Below, one piece after another: positions 1-7,177 of a stretch of 64,000 nt of DNA (the first letter of the stretch is position 1; every line of letters starts with the position of its first letter). The stretch is from an uncultured Acetatifactor sp. GTDB lineage: Bacteria; Bacillota; Clostridia; Lachnospirales; Lachnospiraceae. The notes below the pieces were generated by a model that did not search any database, was not told where the DNA came from, and saw nothing but the letters and a program-made list of their open reading frames with translations. The DNA lies in assembly GCA_947630715.1 (NCBI GenBank), contig CANRIP010000001.1:1-64000 (forward strand), in the 5' to 3' direction. A program made the position numbers and the translations under genes.

Positions 1-111
1 ACAGAGCCATGTTTTTTACATAACTCTGTCTGCTGCTTAATAAATGCTATACGATTCCTAGTGCCCTGAACGCCTCTTAAGAAGGGATACCCCAAATGCA
101 TCCCTTCATAG
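1..111. other. Intergenic end region with terminator-like hairpin
   Basis: No gene is visible here. An inverted repeat at 81-88 and 100-107 (GAAGGGAT / ATCCCTTC) lies just past the rlmD stop on the minus strand and would form a stem of about 8 bp or slightly more. It has only a weak T-run after it, so it is a possible but poor terminator. A second short inverted repeat (ACAGAG at 1-6, CTCTGT at 24-29) may belong to whatever lies before the window. Confidence 0.4.
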
Positions 112-1857
112 TCAGATCATCTTAAAATGCTTCAAGGCCGCTTCAATGGCGGCTTTCTTATCTGACGGACATTGTGGCACTCTGGCGTTCTCCAGCTTTC
201 GCTTATTGTAACACTCTCTTTCAATGATCCCATATTTTTGCTTGATTTGAGCCACATACAGGGAAGATACCTTCATACCGTTATAATTATCGTATACCCA
301 TTGTTTGATCTCTCGATAAGTTGCTGTAGCTGGCATCTTATCTAAGTAATCACCATTCTTTGGCTCATAATCGACATGAAAATACTCGGTAGACTTTTGG
401 TGGTACAACTGGACAACCGTTTCCACATGCACCGTCATGCCAAACTGGTCCACGCCCCGTATGCGTTTTATCTCATAACCGCCGCCGCACAAAATTTTCA
501 GATCCCTTGCCAGCGTAGCGCTGTCACAGCTTACATAAACGATTTTGTCCGGCTGCATGTGCCAGATGGTGTTCAGGCAGATTTCATCACAGCCTTTCCG
601 GGGCGGATCCACCACAATGACATCCGGGTGGCCGGCTGTTTCCAGGGGTTCCCCGGCTTTTCCCAAAAAGAATTCCGCATTTTTGATTCCGTTTCGTTCC
701 GCGTTGATTCTGGCGTCCGACACTGCCTGAGGAATCACCTCCACGCCGTAAACCTTTCCCGCTCTCTGCGCCAGGAACAGCGAAATCGTTCCGATGCCGC
801 AGTAAAGATCCCAGACGGTCTCCCGGCCGGTCAGCCCCGCAAATTCCAGCGCCAGACTGTACAGCTTTTCCGTTTGAACGGGATTTACCTGATAAAAGGA
901 GAGAGGGGAGATAGAAAACGTTAATTCCTTTCCGGTAAAGGGATACCCCGGCTTTGTCATGTCTCTCACATGAATGGTGTCAGAGATAGCGGGTTTTCCC
1001 CATATCGTATAAACCTCTTTTCCCATAATTACGTTGGTTCGTTCCGTGTTCAAATTTACCGACACGCTTGTCATTCCTTCAACCTGGGATAATTTCTGCA
1101 AAAGTTCGTTTTGCTTTTCCAGAAAGGAAAAATCAACTGGTGCGCCCGGTTTGTGAAATGACGCTTGCGTCAGTTTTTTGACCGGCCTGTGATTCAAGAT
1201 CAGGCAGACCATGATTTCCCTGCTGGTAAAGCCTTTCCGGATCAGAATGTGCCGAACCAGCCCTTTTCCCGTGTTTTCATCGTATGCGCTGATATGATGC
1301 CGCCGCAGATGATCCAGAATAATCTGAAGGATTTCCCGATTTTCCTCCGTTTCCAAAAGGCAATCCGTATTGGGTACAATCGTGTGAGTCCGGCCCGCGT
1401 AAAAACCGGCAACAATCCTGCCTTCCCGATCCGTTCCCACGGGATATTGGGCTTTGTTGCGATAGCGAAGGGGGTTTTCCATCCCCACAATGCTTTCCAT
1501 ACAGGCGTCTATACAATCGGGAGAAAATCCGCCGATCCGGATCAGGTTGTTTCGTATCTTCGCCTGTTTATACATCAGTTGTTTTTCATAGGAAAGCGCC
1601 TGCAACTGGCAGCCGCCGCATTGCCTGTGAAAAGGGCATGGCGGTTGTACACGAAAGGGAGAAGGCGTTACCACCTTCTCCAGCTTTGCAAACCCATAAT
1701 TTTTTTTCAATTTCAGGATCTTCGCCTGCACGGTATCGCCCATCACGGCATCCTTGACAAATAGCGTAAAGCCCTCATTCGTTCTGCCGATGCCCAGGCC
1801 GTCGTTTTCTATGTCTTCTATGGTCACCGTGACAATATCGTTTTTCTGAACATTCAT
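112..1857 (-). CDS. rlmD: 23S rRNA (uracil-5-)-methyltransferase, RlmD/RumA type, with C-terminal extension
   Basis: This protein transfers a methyl group from S-adenosylmethionine to C5 of a uridine in 23S rRNA. A TRAM domain fills about residues 1-60, followed by the Fe-S cluster cysteines C74, C80 and C83 (pattern CX5CGGC). The Rossmann methyltransferase domain has DLYCGIGT near residue 350, DPPRKGC, and the nucleophile motif YVSCDSATLARD near 445. At 581 residues it is longer than the usual 430-460. The surplus is a C-terminal module of roughly 80 residues (about 500-581, with PKNGDYLDKMPATATYREI) that resembles a small basic nucleic-acid-binding domain. Firmicutes often carry two or three RumA paralogues, so the target uridine (U747 or U1939 equivalent) cannot be assigned. 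It lies 59 bp after fprA on the same strand and could share its transcript. Confidence 0.88.
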   Translation of the reverse strand: MNVQKNDIVTVTIEDIENDGLGIGRTNEGFTLFVKDAVMGDTVQAKILKLKKNYGFAKLEKVVTPSPFRVQPPCPFHRQCGGCQLQALSYEKQLMYKQAKIRNNLIRIGGFSPDCIDACMESIVGMENPLRYRNKAQYPVGTDREGRIVAGFYAGRTHTIVPNTDCLLETEENREILQIILDHLRRHHISAYDENTGKGLVRHILIRKGFTSREIMVCLILNHRPVKKLTQASFHKPGAPVDFSFLEKQNELLQKLSQVEGMTSVSVNLNTERTNVIMGKEVYTIWGKPAISDTIHVRDMTKPGYPFTGKELTFSISPLSFYQVNPVQTEKLYSLALEFAGLTGRETVWDLYCGIGTISLFLAQRAGKVYGVEVIPQAVSDARINAERNGIKNAEFFLGKAGEPLETAGHPDVIVVDPPRKGCDEICLNTIWHMQPDKIVYVSCDSATLARDLKILCGGGYEIKRIRGVDQFGMTVHVETVVQLYHQKSTEYFHVDYEPKNGDYLDKMPATATYREIKQWVYDNYNGMKVSSLYVAQIKQKYGIIERECYNKRKLENARVPQCPSDKKAAIEAALKHFKMI

Positions 1858-1916
1858 GGTTTCTTTGTCTCCGCGGATCTTCCTCTCCCGGACAAAGGCC
1901 GGCAGGCTGCAGGAAT

Positions 1917-3068
1917 TTACTGTGCCAGTTCTTCGGCCAGCTTTTTTATCTGTTCCCTGTTTTCATCCGTCATGGCGGAGCGGATGGTCACGTTATTCTG
2001 CGCAAAGACAATCTCCTTGCTTTTTTCAAACGCCGCCTTCATGGTTTTTGCCGCCACAGGAACCCAGGAGCCGTTTTCTATCAATGCGACAGTGCGTTTC
2101 TGGTAATTGCGCTCGGTAAGGCGTCTTAAAAAGTCGTCCATAAAGGGATTGACGCCGCCATTATAAGTGTTTGCGGCAAGCACAAGCTTTCCGTAGCGGA
2201 AGGCGTCCTCCACTGCCTCCGCCATGTCTGTTCTGGCCAGATCGTGAACGGCGGTCTTCACTCCCTTTTCCCTCAGTTCCCTGTCCAGATCAAGAGCCGC
2301 CTCCCTGGTATGTCCGTAAATGGAAGCATATGCGATCGTGACGCCCTCGCTCTCCACGCCGTAGGAGGACCAGATCTGATAGAGATTCAGGTAATAGTCC
2401 AGATTTTCCGAAAGCACCGGGCCGTGCAGGGGGCAGATAATGCGGATATCCAGCTCCCCGGCTTTTTTTAACACGTTCTGCACCTGGGGACCGTATTTCC
2501 CCACAATGCCGAAATAATAACGTCTGGCCTCGCAGGCCCATTCCATTTCCACATCCAGCGCGCCGAATTTTCCGAAACCGTCCGCGGAAAACAGGACTTT
2601 ATCCGCTGCGTCATAGGTCATCATTACCTCCGGCCAGTGTACCATGGGAGCCTGGAGAAAACGCAGGGTATGTCTGCCGAGAGAAAGCTCCCCGCCGTTT
2701 GCGGCAATCACTTTATTGTCTCCGGGATCCAGGGCAAAAAACTGACGCATCAAATCAAAGGCCTGGGCGGTGGCAACCACCTTGACATGGGGATATTTGT
2801 TTAAAAACGTGGGAATGTTTGCCGCGTGATCCGGTTCCATGTGTTGAACAATCAGATACTCCGGCGTCCTGCCCTCCAGAGCTTTCTCCACGTTGGCCAG
2901 CCATTCCTGTCCAAAACGGATGTCCACGGTGTCCATGACCGCCACATGTTCATCCAGTATCACATAGGAATTGTATGCCATGCCATCCGGCACCCGGTAC
3001 TGTCCCTCAAACAAATCAATCTGGTGGTCATTGACCCCCACATAGCATATTGTGTCCGTAACTTTCAT
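1917..3068 (-). CDS. fprA: Flavodiiron protein, FprA family A-type flavoprotein
   Basis: Flavodiiron proteins reduce O2 to water (or NO to N2O) in the cytoplasm of anaerobes, using electrons from rubredoxin or a flavoprotein partner. The N-terminal half is a metallo-beta-lactamase fold with the iron-ligand pattern HMEPDHAANI and later HWPEVMMTY and CPLHGPVLS. The C-terminal third is a flavodoxin domain starting at IAYASIYGHTREAA, with the FMN-loop segment AANTYNGGVNPFMDDF. The length of 383 residues is normal for the family. A clear AAGGAGG lies a few bases before the ATG. No rubredoxin gene is adjacent, so the electron donor must be encoded elsewhere. Confidence 0.92.
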   Translation of the reverse strand: MKVTDTICYVGVNDHQIDLFEGQYRVPDGMAYNSYVILDEHVAVMDTVDIRFGQEWLANVEKALEGRTPEYLIVQHMEPDHAANIPTFLNKYPHVKVVATAQAFDLMRQFFALDPGDNKVIAANGGELSLGRHTLRFLQAPMVHWPEVMMTYDAADKVLFSADGFGKFGALDVEMEWACEARRYYFGIVGKYGPQVQNVLKKAGELDIRIICPLHGPVLSENLDYYLNLYQIWSSYGVESEGVTIAYASIYGHTREAALDLDRELREKGVKTAVHDLARTDMAEAVEDAFRYGKLVLAANTYNGGVNPFMDDFLRRLTERNYQKRTVALIENGSWVPVAAKTMKAAFEKSKEIVFAQNNVTIRSAMTDENREQIKKLAEELAQ

Positions 3069-3138
3069 AAAAGCCTCCTTTTCCGGGTTTACCCCTGTTG
3101 CTGTTTCTTTGGAAATGTATCCTGCCGATCGGAACCTG

Positions 3139-4083
3139 TTACAGTCTGGTGGCTCTCAGATTGGATTCTAACAGTCTGTTATATCCCAGCCAGTCCGTCC
3201 GGTTTTTGTTGTTTTCCAGGATTTCCTTAAAGGTTTCCAGCTTGGCGTCCGTATCGTCCGCATAATACAACGCCAGCGCCTCGATTAAAGACGGCGTTTT
3301 GGGAGAACCGTATTCATTTTTTCCGTGATGAGCCAGAATACAGTGCTGCAGTTGGATCAAAAGCTCCGGGGGGAAATCCGGAATCCAGGACGCTTTTTCC
3401 GCCACCATCTGCGCCCCTATGACAATATGTCCCAGAAACTGTCCCTCGTCCGTATAATCATTTTCCGGAAATGACGAGATCTCCCGGATCTTCCCTATGT
3501 CATGGCACATGGCCGCGGTGAGCAGAAGATCCCTTTTCAGCACAGGATAAGCGGTACAATAGTAATTGCAAAGCTTTGTCACGCTCAAGGTATGTTCCAG
3601 AAGGCCGCCGATAAAACCGTGATGGATGGTCTTTGCCGCGGAGGATTTCCGAAACGCCTTGATAAAAGCCTGGTCTTCCTGAAAAAAGGATCTCAAAAGC
3701 TGTTTCAGGCAGGCATTTTCCACGCTTTCCGCCAGGCCTAAAAGCTCCTGATACATGCCATCGATATCACGGGCGCTGACCGGCAGATAATCCGCCGGCG
3801 TGTATTCGCCCTCCCGGCAGAGCCGGATCCGTTTTATGTTGGCTTGCAGGGTTCCCTGGAAATTGTTTACGTCTCCCACCACCTCCACATAGTCAAGCGC
3901 GTCAAAATCATCGATGCCGGGACTGTTGGGCTCCCAGATCTTTGCGTCCATGGTTCCCGTTTTATCCTGCAAAATCACGTTTTCATAAGGTTTTCCGTTT
4001 TTGGTCACGGCGGACTGCTTATGCTTACACAGATAAATGTCGGAGATCCTGTCCCCTTCCTTCAGTTCCTTCAAATATTTCAT
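3139..4083 (-). CDS. yhaM: 3'-5' exoribonuclease, YhaM family (OB-fold plus HD domain)
   Basis: YhaM-type enzymes trim RNA (and single-stranded DNA) from the 3' end and depend on metal ions held by an HD domain. The N-terminal region (about residues 10-100, GDRISDIYLCKHKQSAVTKNGK) is an OB-fold nucleic-acid-binding domain. The HD domain follows, with GGLLEHTLSVTKLC, AAMCHDIGKIREI and LAHHGKNEYGSPK. The length of 314 residues matches B. subtilis YhaM. GAGAGGATACC precedes the ATG. It lies 70 bp upstream of fprA on the same strand, so co-transcription is possible. Confidence 0.88.
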   Translation of the reverse strand: MKYLKELKEGDRISDIYLCKHKQSAVTKNGKPYENVILQDKTGTMDAKIWEPNSPGIDDFDALDYVEVVGDVNNFQGTLQANIKRIRLCREGEYTPADYLPVSARDIDGMYQELLGLAESVENACLKQLLRSFFQEDQAFIKAFRKSSAAKTIHHGFIGGLLEHTLSVTKLCNYYCTAYPVLKRDLLLTAAMCHDIGKIREISSFPENDYTDEGQFLGHIVIGAQMVAEKASWIPDFPPELLIQLQHCILAHHGKNEYGSPKTPSLIEALALYYADDTDAKLETFKEILENNKNRTDWLGYNRLLESNLRATRL

Positions 4084-4124
4084 GGTATCCTCTCATTCCG
4101 CCTGTCGGCCCTGTTTTTCCCGTT

Positions 4125-5531
4125 TTAAAGCTCCCCCAGCTCTACGGTAAAGGTCATTTCCCTGTATTCGCTCTGGGACTGTCTGCTCACCGTAAGCTCT
4201 ACCGTATCTCCGGGATTCAGAATCATCAACTGATTACAGTAAGAGGAATAGTTGATGACGCTGTTGCCGTTGATCGCAAGGATCACATCCCCCACCTGCA
4301 TTCCCGCCAGCATGGCAGGGGAATCCATTTCCACCCGGGTGACGTAAGCCCCGTAAGGCACCCCCAGATCGGAATGGGCGTAAGCCGTCACATCGGTGCC
4401 TGTAATCCCCAGATAGGCAAAGGTGTTTCCATTGGAAAGCTTCTCTATAATGCGCCGGATTTCCGTGATTCCGTAAGCATGGATCAGGTTCCCCGTGTCA
4501 CTCCCGGACGGGCTGTCCGTGATAACGCCGATCATCTGTCCCTTCAAGTTAAAAAGGAACCCTTCCGCGTTTTTGCTGCCGTTGATATCCGTCATCAGCA
4601 GGCGGTAGTTTCTGTCCGGGCCTGTCATCTGGGAACCCGCGTAAGTAATCATGCCGTATCCTATGGAATCCCCTGCTCCCATGGGACTTCCCATGGCGAT
4701 TACCGGCGTCCCCGTCATTTTGTTTCCCGCGGAGGAACCCAGCGCTACAACCGCCAGTCCGCCTTCCTCCAGAAAGCCCGCAGGAATGGAATCCCTGTTC
4801 ACCGCCACAATGGCCAGCTCCGTATCCTTGTCCACTCCCTTAAGGGCCGCGTCGATCCGATAGACCAGTTGGCCCTGAGACAGCTCCACCACCAGATTTT
4901 CAGCGTTTTTTAAGGAAGAATAATCCACCAGAATCAAAAATTCCACGCCGTTGTCCGCCACAATCACGCCGGTAGCCTGATTGCTGCGCTCCTGCACATC
5001 GTCAAACCAGTCGATGCTGGACGTGACCCCTTTTACCGGAATCATATACTGACACAGTGCCGGGATAACGCTCTCTCCGTCCTCTTTCGTGCGTCCGTTG
5101 TAAATCAGCTCCTGAAGCGCGGCGTACAGACCGGCATAATCCTCCAGATCCCGATCGGCGCCGTCAATCATTTCCTGGATCTGCTCCTTCGTCAGACCGG
5201 ACAGCTCCGGCAGAGTTTCCCCGGAGGAATCTTCACCGCCGGGAGCGGGGGAGGGGCTTTCATCGGGAAGATTTTCCGCCAGCATCTCCTCCGGAGACAT
5301 CTCGTTCTGATCTTCCGGGAAAACAACAGGCTGCGGCTCCTCCTCCGGATATAACTGGTTGCTGATCACAGGCTCCAGAATCAAAAACGTCACACAGGCC
5401 ACCGTGCCGAACAAAACCGCCATGACGGCGGTGATGATCGTGCGCCGGATCAGTTTTTTCCGATTGATGGGACGCGCTTTGATTTTTTCGATCATAAAAT
5501 CATTCTGGCTGTTTGGTTCCTTATCCGGCAT
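4125..5531 (-). CDS. Membrane-anchored HtrA-like serine protease/PDZ protein
   Basis: HtrA/DegP-like proteins act outside the membrane on damaged or secreted proteins. The start at 5531 is chosen because GGAAAGGAG lies 5 bases upstream; the frame also stays open further upstream but without a ribosome site. The product is 468 residues: a short cytosolic N-terminus, one membrane helix (about residues 30-52), an acidic/proline-rich linker, a trypsin-like fold, and a C-terminal PDZ domain (LGVPYGAYVTRVEMDSPAMLAGMQVGDVILAINGN). Where the catalytic GNSGGP motif is expected I read only DINGSKNAEGFLFN, and the usual His/Asp motifs are not obvious. It may therefore be a proteolytically inactive, chaperone-like or regulatory member. 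A promoter lies at 5577-5605. Confidence 0.75.
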   Translation of the reverse strand: MPDKEPNSQNDFMIEKIKARPINRKKLIRRTIITAVMAVLFGTVACVTFLILEPVISNQLYPEEEPQPVVFPEDQNEMSPEEMLAENLPDESPSPAPGGEDSSGETLPELSGLTKEQIQEMIDGADRDLEDYAGLYAALQELIYNGRTKEDGESVIPALCQYMIPVKGVTSSIDWFDDVQERSNQATGVIVADNGVEFLILVDYSSLKNAENLVVELSQGQLVYRIDAALKGVDKDTELAIVAVNRDSIPAGFLEEGGLAVVALGSSAGNKMTGTPVIAMGSPMGAGDSIGYGMITYAGSQMTGPDRNYRLLMTDINGSKNAEGFLFNLKGQMIGVITDSPSGSDTGNLIHAYGITEIRRIIEKLSNGNTFAYLGITGTDVTAYAHSDLGVPYGAYVTRVEMDSPAMLAGMQVGDVILAINGNSVINYSSYCNQLMILNPGDTVELTVSRQSQSEYREMTFTVELGEL

Positions 5532-5576
5532 GCTGACTCCTTTCCCATGGATCGGCCCGTCTGATCCGCTTTTATC

Positions 5577-5605
5577 AGTATAACGAATCCACCGGAAAAA
5601 GTAAA
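5577..5605 (-). promoter_or_regulatory. Sigma-A-type promoter for the HtrA-like gene
   Basis: Read on the minus strand, TTTACT (5605-5600) is separated by 17 bases from TATACT (5582-5577). Transcription would start about 40 bases before the chosen ATG at 5531, which supports that start over the longer upstream frame. Confidence 0.65.
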
Positions 5606-5721
5606 GCGGGATTCCAGCGGGAAAACCGGAAAGAAACGCCAACCTGAGGACAAATGATCCAAACTGTGATAAAATAGAAGGACTGGCACCCATCCGATCC
5701 ATTCATCCGGGAGAGTTTAGT

Positions 5722-5860
5722 GTGAAAAATAAGCTCGATAGCTTATTGTTTCACAAAACAAACTTTGTTCGTTTGAGAATTTGTGCCGGAGCGTCACAAA
5801 TTCCCCTGATGGCAGACGCGAATTGGAGATTCGCGTCGCCCCGTCGCGAAAACGCTCCGG
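5722..5860 (+). promoter_or_regulatory. Structured leader of tandem hairpins before the MFS gene
   Basis: Three strong inverted repeats follow one another. The first (5722-5735 with 5740-5754) has a 14-bp stem with one bulged base and a CGAT loop. The second is GAATTTGTG / CACAAATTC (5777-5785, 5795-5803). The third is GACGCGAAT / ATTCGCGTC (5815-5823, 5829-5837). The 9-base loop of the second (CCGGAGCGT, 5786-5794) is perfectly complementary to ACGCTCCGG at 5852-5860, just upstream of the MFS start at 5874. This would allow a pseudoknot or alternative pairing next to the ribosome site. Whether this is a riboregulator or a repeat element is unknown. Confidence 0.6.
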
Positions 5861-5873
5861 AATGGAGAATGAC

Positions 5874-7064
5874 ATGAATACAGAAAAAAATTATCAGGGA
5901 ACCATCCGCGCCTGTTTTATCGGATATATTGTACAGGCTGTGATCAATAATTTTGCGCCCCTGCTGTTTCTTACCTTCCAGAGCGCCTATGGAATCCCTC
6001 TTTCCCGTATCACCATGCTGGTGACGGTAAACTTTGGGCTGCAGCTACTGGTGGATCTTGTGTCCGTGGGTTTTGTGGACAAAATCGGCTACCGGGCGTC
6101 CATGATAACCGCCCACCTTTGTTCCGCCTTTGGAATCGCCGCCCTTTCCTTTCTGCCGCAGATAACGCCGGATCCCTTTGCGGGCCTTCTCTGCGCCGTG
6201 GCAATTTACGCGGTGGGCGGCGGTCTGCTGGAGGTGCTGGTCAGTCCGGTGGTTGAGGCGTGTCCAACGGACAATAAGGAAAAGACCATGAGCCTTTTAC
6301 ACTCTTTTTATTGCTGGGGGCATGTGGGGGTGGTCCTGATCTCCACCCTGTTTTTCGCCCTGTTCGGCGTAAAACACTGGAGAATCCTGGCCTGTGTCTG
6401 GGCCCTGCTGCCGCTTTGCAATTCCCTGCTTTTCGCCCGGGTCCCCATCGCCCCCCTGATCAAAGAGGGGGAACAGGGCTGCACCCTGAAGGAGCTGATG
6501 CATAAAAAAGCGTTCTGGGTGTTTTTGCTGATGATGATGTGCGCGGGGGCCAGCGAGCAGTCGGTGAGCCAGTGGGCCTCCAGCTTTGCGGAGAAAAGCC
6601 TGAAAATTAACAAGACGGCGGGGGATCTTGCCGGCCCCATGGCTTTTGCGGCGCTAATGGGCGTTTCCAGAACCTTTTACGGAAAATGGGGAGACAGGAT
6701 TGACCTTAACCGATTTATGAAGGGTAGCTGTGTGTTGTGCATCCTTTCTTATCTTTGCGTTTCCTTTTCTCCCCATCCGGCGATGGGACTGATCGGCTGC
6801 GCCCTGTGCGGCCTGTCCGTTGGGATCATGTGGCCCGGTACCTTCAGCCGCGCTTCCGCTGCGATGCCAAAAGGCGGCACGGCCTTATTCGCTCTACTGG
6901 CTCTGGCAGGGGATCTGGGCTGCTCAGGCGGGCCCACGCTGGCAGGCATGGTTTCTCACGCTTTCGGGGATGATTTGAGAAAAGGAATTTTGGCGGCGGC
7001 TTTGTTCCCTCTGCTGCTGCTTGCGGGACTTGGTATCTGCGGGCGTTTCGCCAGTGAAAGTTGA
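5874..7064 (+). CDS. MFS transporter, fucose-permease-like
   Basis: This is a 396-residue inner-membrane carrier of the major facilitator superfamily with about 12 hydrophobic segments (for example YIVQAVINNFAPLLFLTF and GVVLISTLFFALFGV). Motif-A-like sequences occur at VGFVDKIGYR and, in the second half, at YGKWGDRIDL. The first two helices resemble the sugar/FucP-like subgroup common in clostridia, but the substrate cannot be read from sequence. The ATG at 5874 is preferred over an upstream in-frame start because that extension runs back through the hairpin leader; GGAGAATGAC precedes it. It is divergent from the HtrA-like gene, and its strand opposes replication. Confidence 0.8.
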   Translation: MNTEKNYQGTIRACFIGYIVQAVINNFAPLLFLTFQSAYGIPLSRITMLVTVNFGLQLLVDLVSVGFVDKIGYRASMITAHLCSAFGIAALSFLPQITPDPFAGLLCAVAIYAVGGGLLEVLVSPVVEACPTDNKEKTMSLLHSFYCWGHVGVVLISTLFFALFGVKHWRILACVWALLPLCNSLLFARVPIAPLIKEGEQGCTLKELMHKKAFWVFLLMMMCAGASEQSVSQWASSFAEKSLKINKTAGDLAGPMAFAALMGVSRTFYGKWGDRIDLNRFMKGSCVLCILSYLCVSFSPHPAMGLIGCALCGLSVGIMWPGTFSRASAAMPKGGTALFALLALAGDLGCSGGPTLAGMVSHAFGDDLRKGILAAALFPLLLLAGLGICGRFASES

Positions 7065-7116
7065 CGGTTTTTCGGATTCACAGGGTAAATCTCTCGCGTT
7101 TTTTCCTGATTCATGG

Positions 7117-7122
7117 TATACT
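7117..7122 (+). promoter_or_regulatory. Extended -10 promoter before mutS2
   Basis: ATGGTATACT carries a TG extension followed by TATACT, about 56 bases before the mutS2 ATG. No good -35 is seen at the correct spacing, which fits an extended -10 promoter. Confidence 0.5.
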
Positions 7123-7177
7123 TTTAACACAGCCCGAACATTTCCCGGTTTGATTGTACCGAGCGGACAGGAGAATT

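Noticed and set aside
376-924. Long open frame on the plus strand, antisense to rlmD
   Set aside because: It lies within a gene with clear family motifs, has no ribosome site and no recognisable product; it is a by-product of codon usage in rlmD. Similar antisense frames occur opposite many genes here and were left out.
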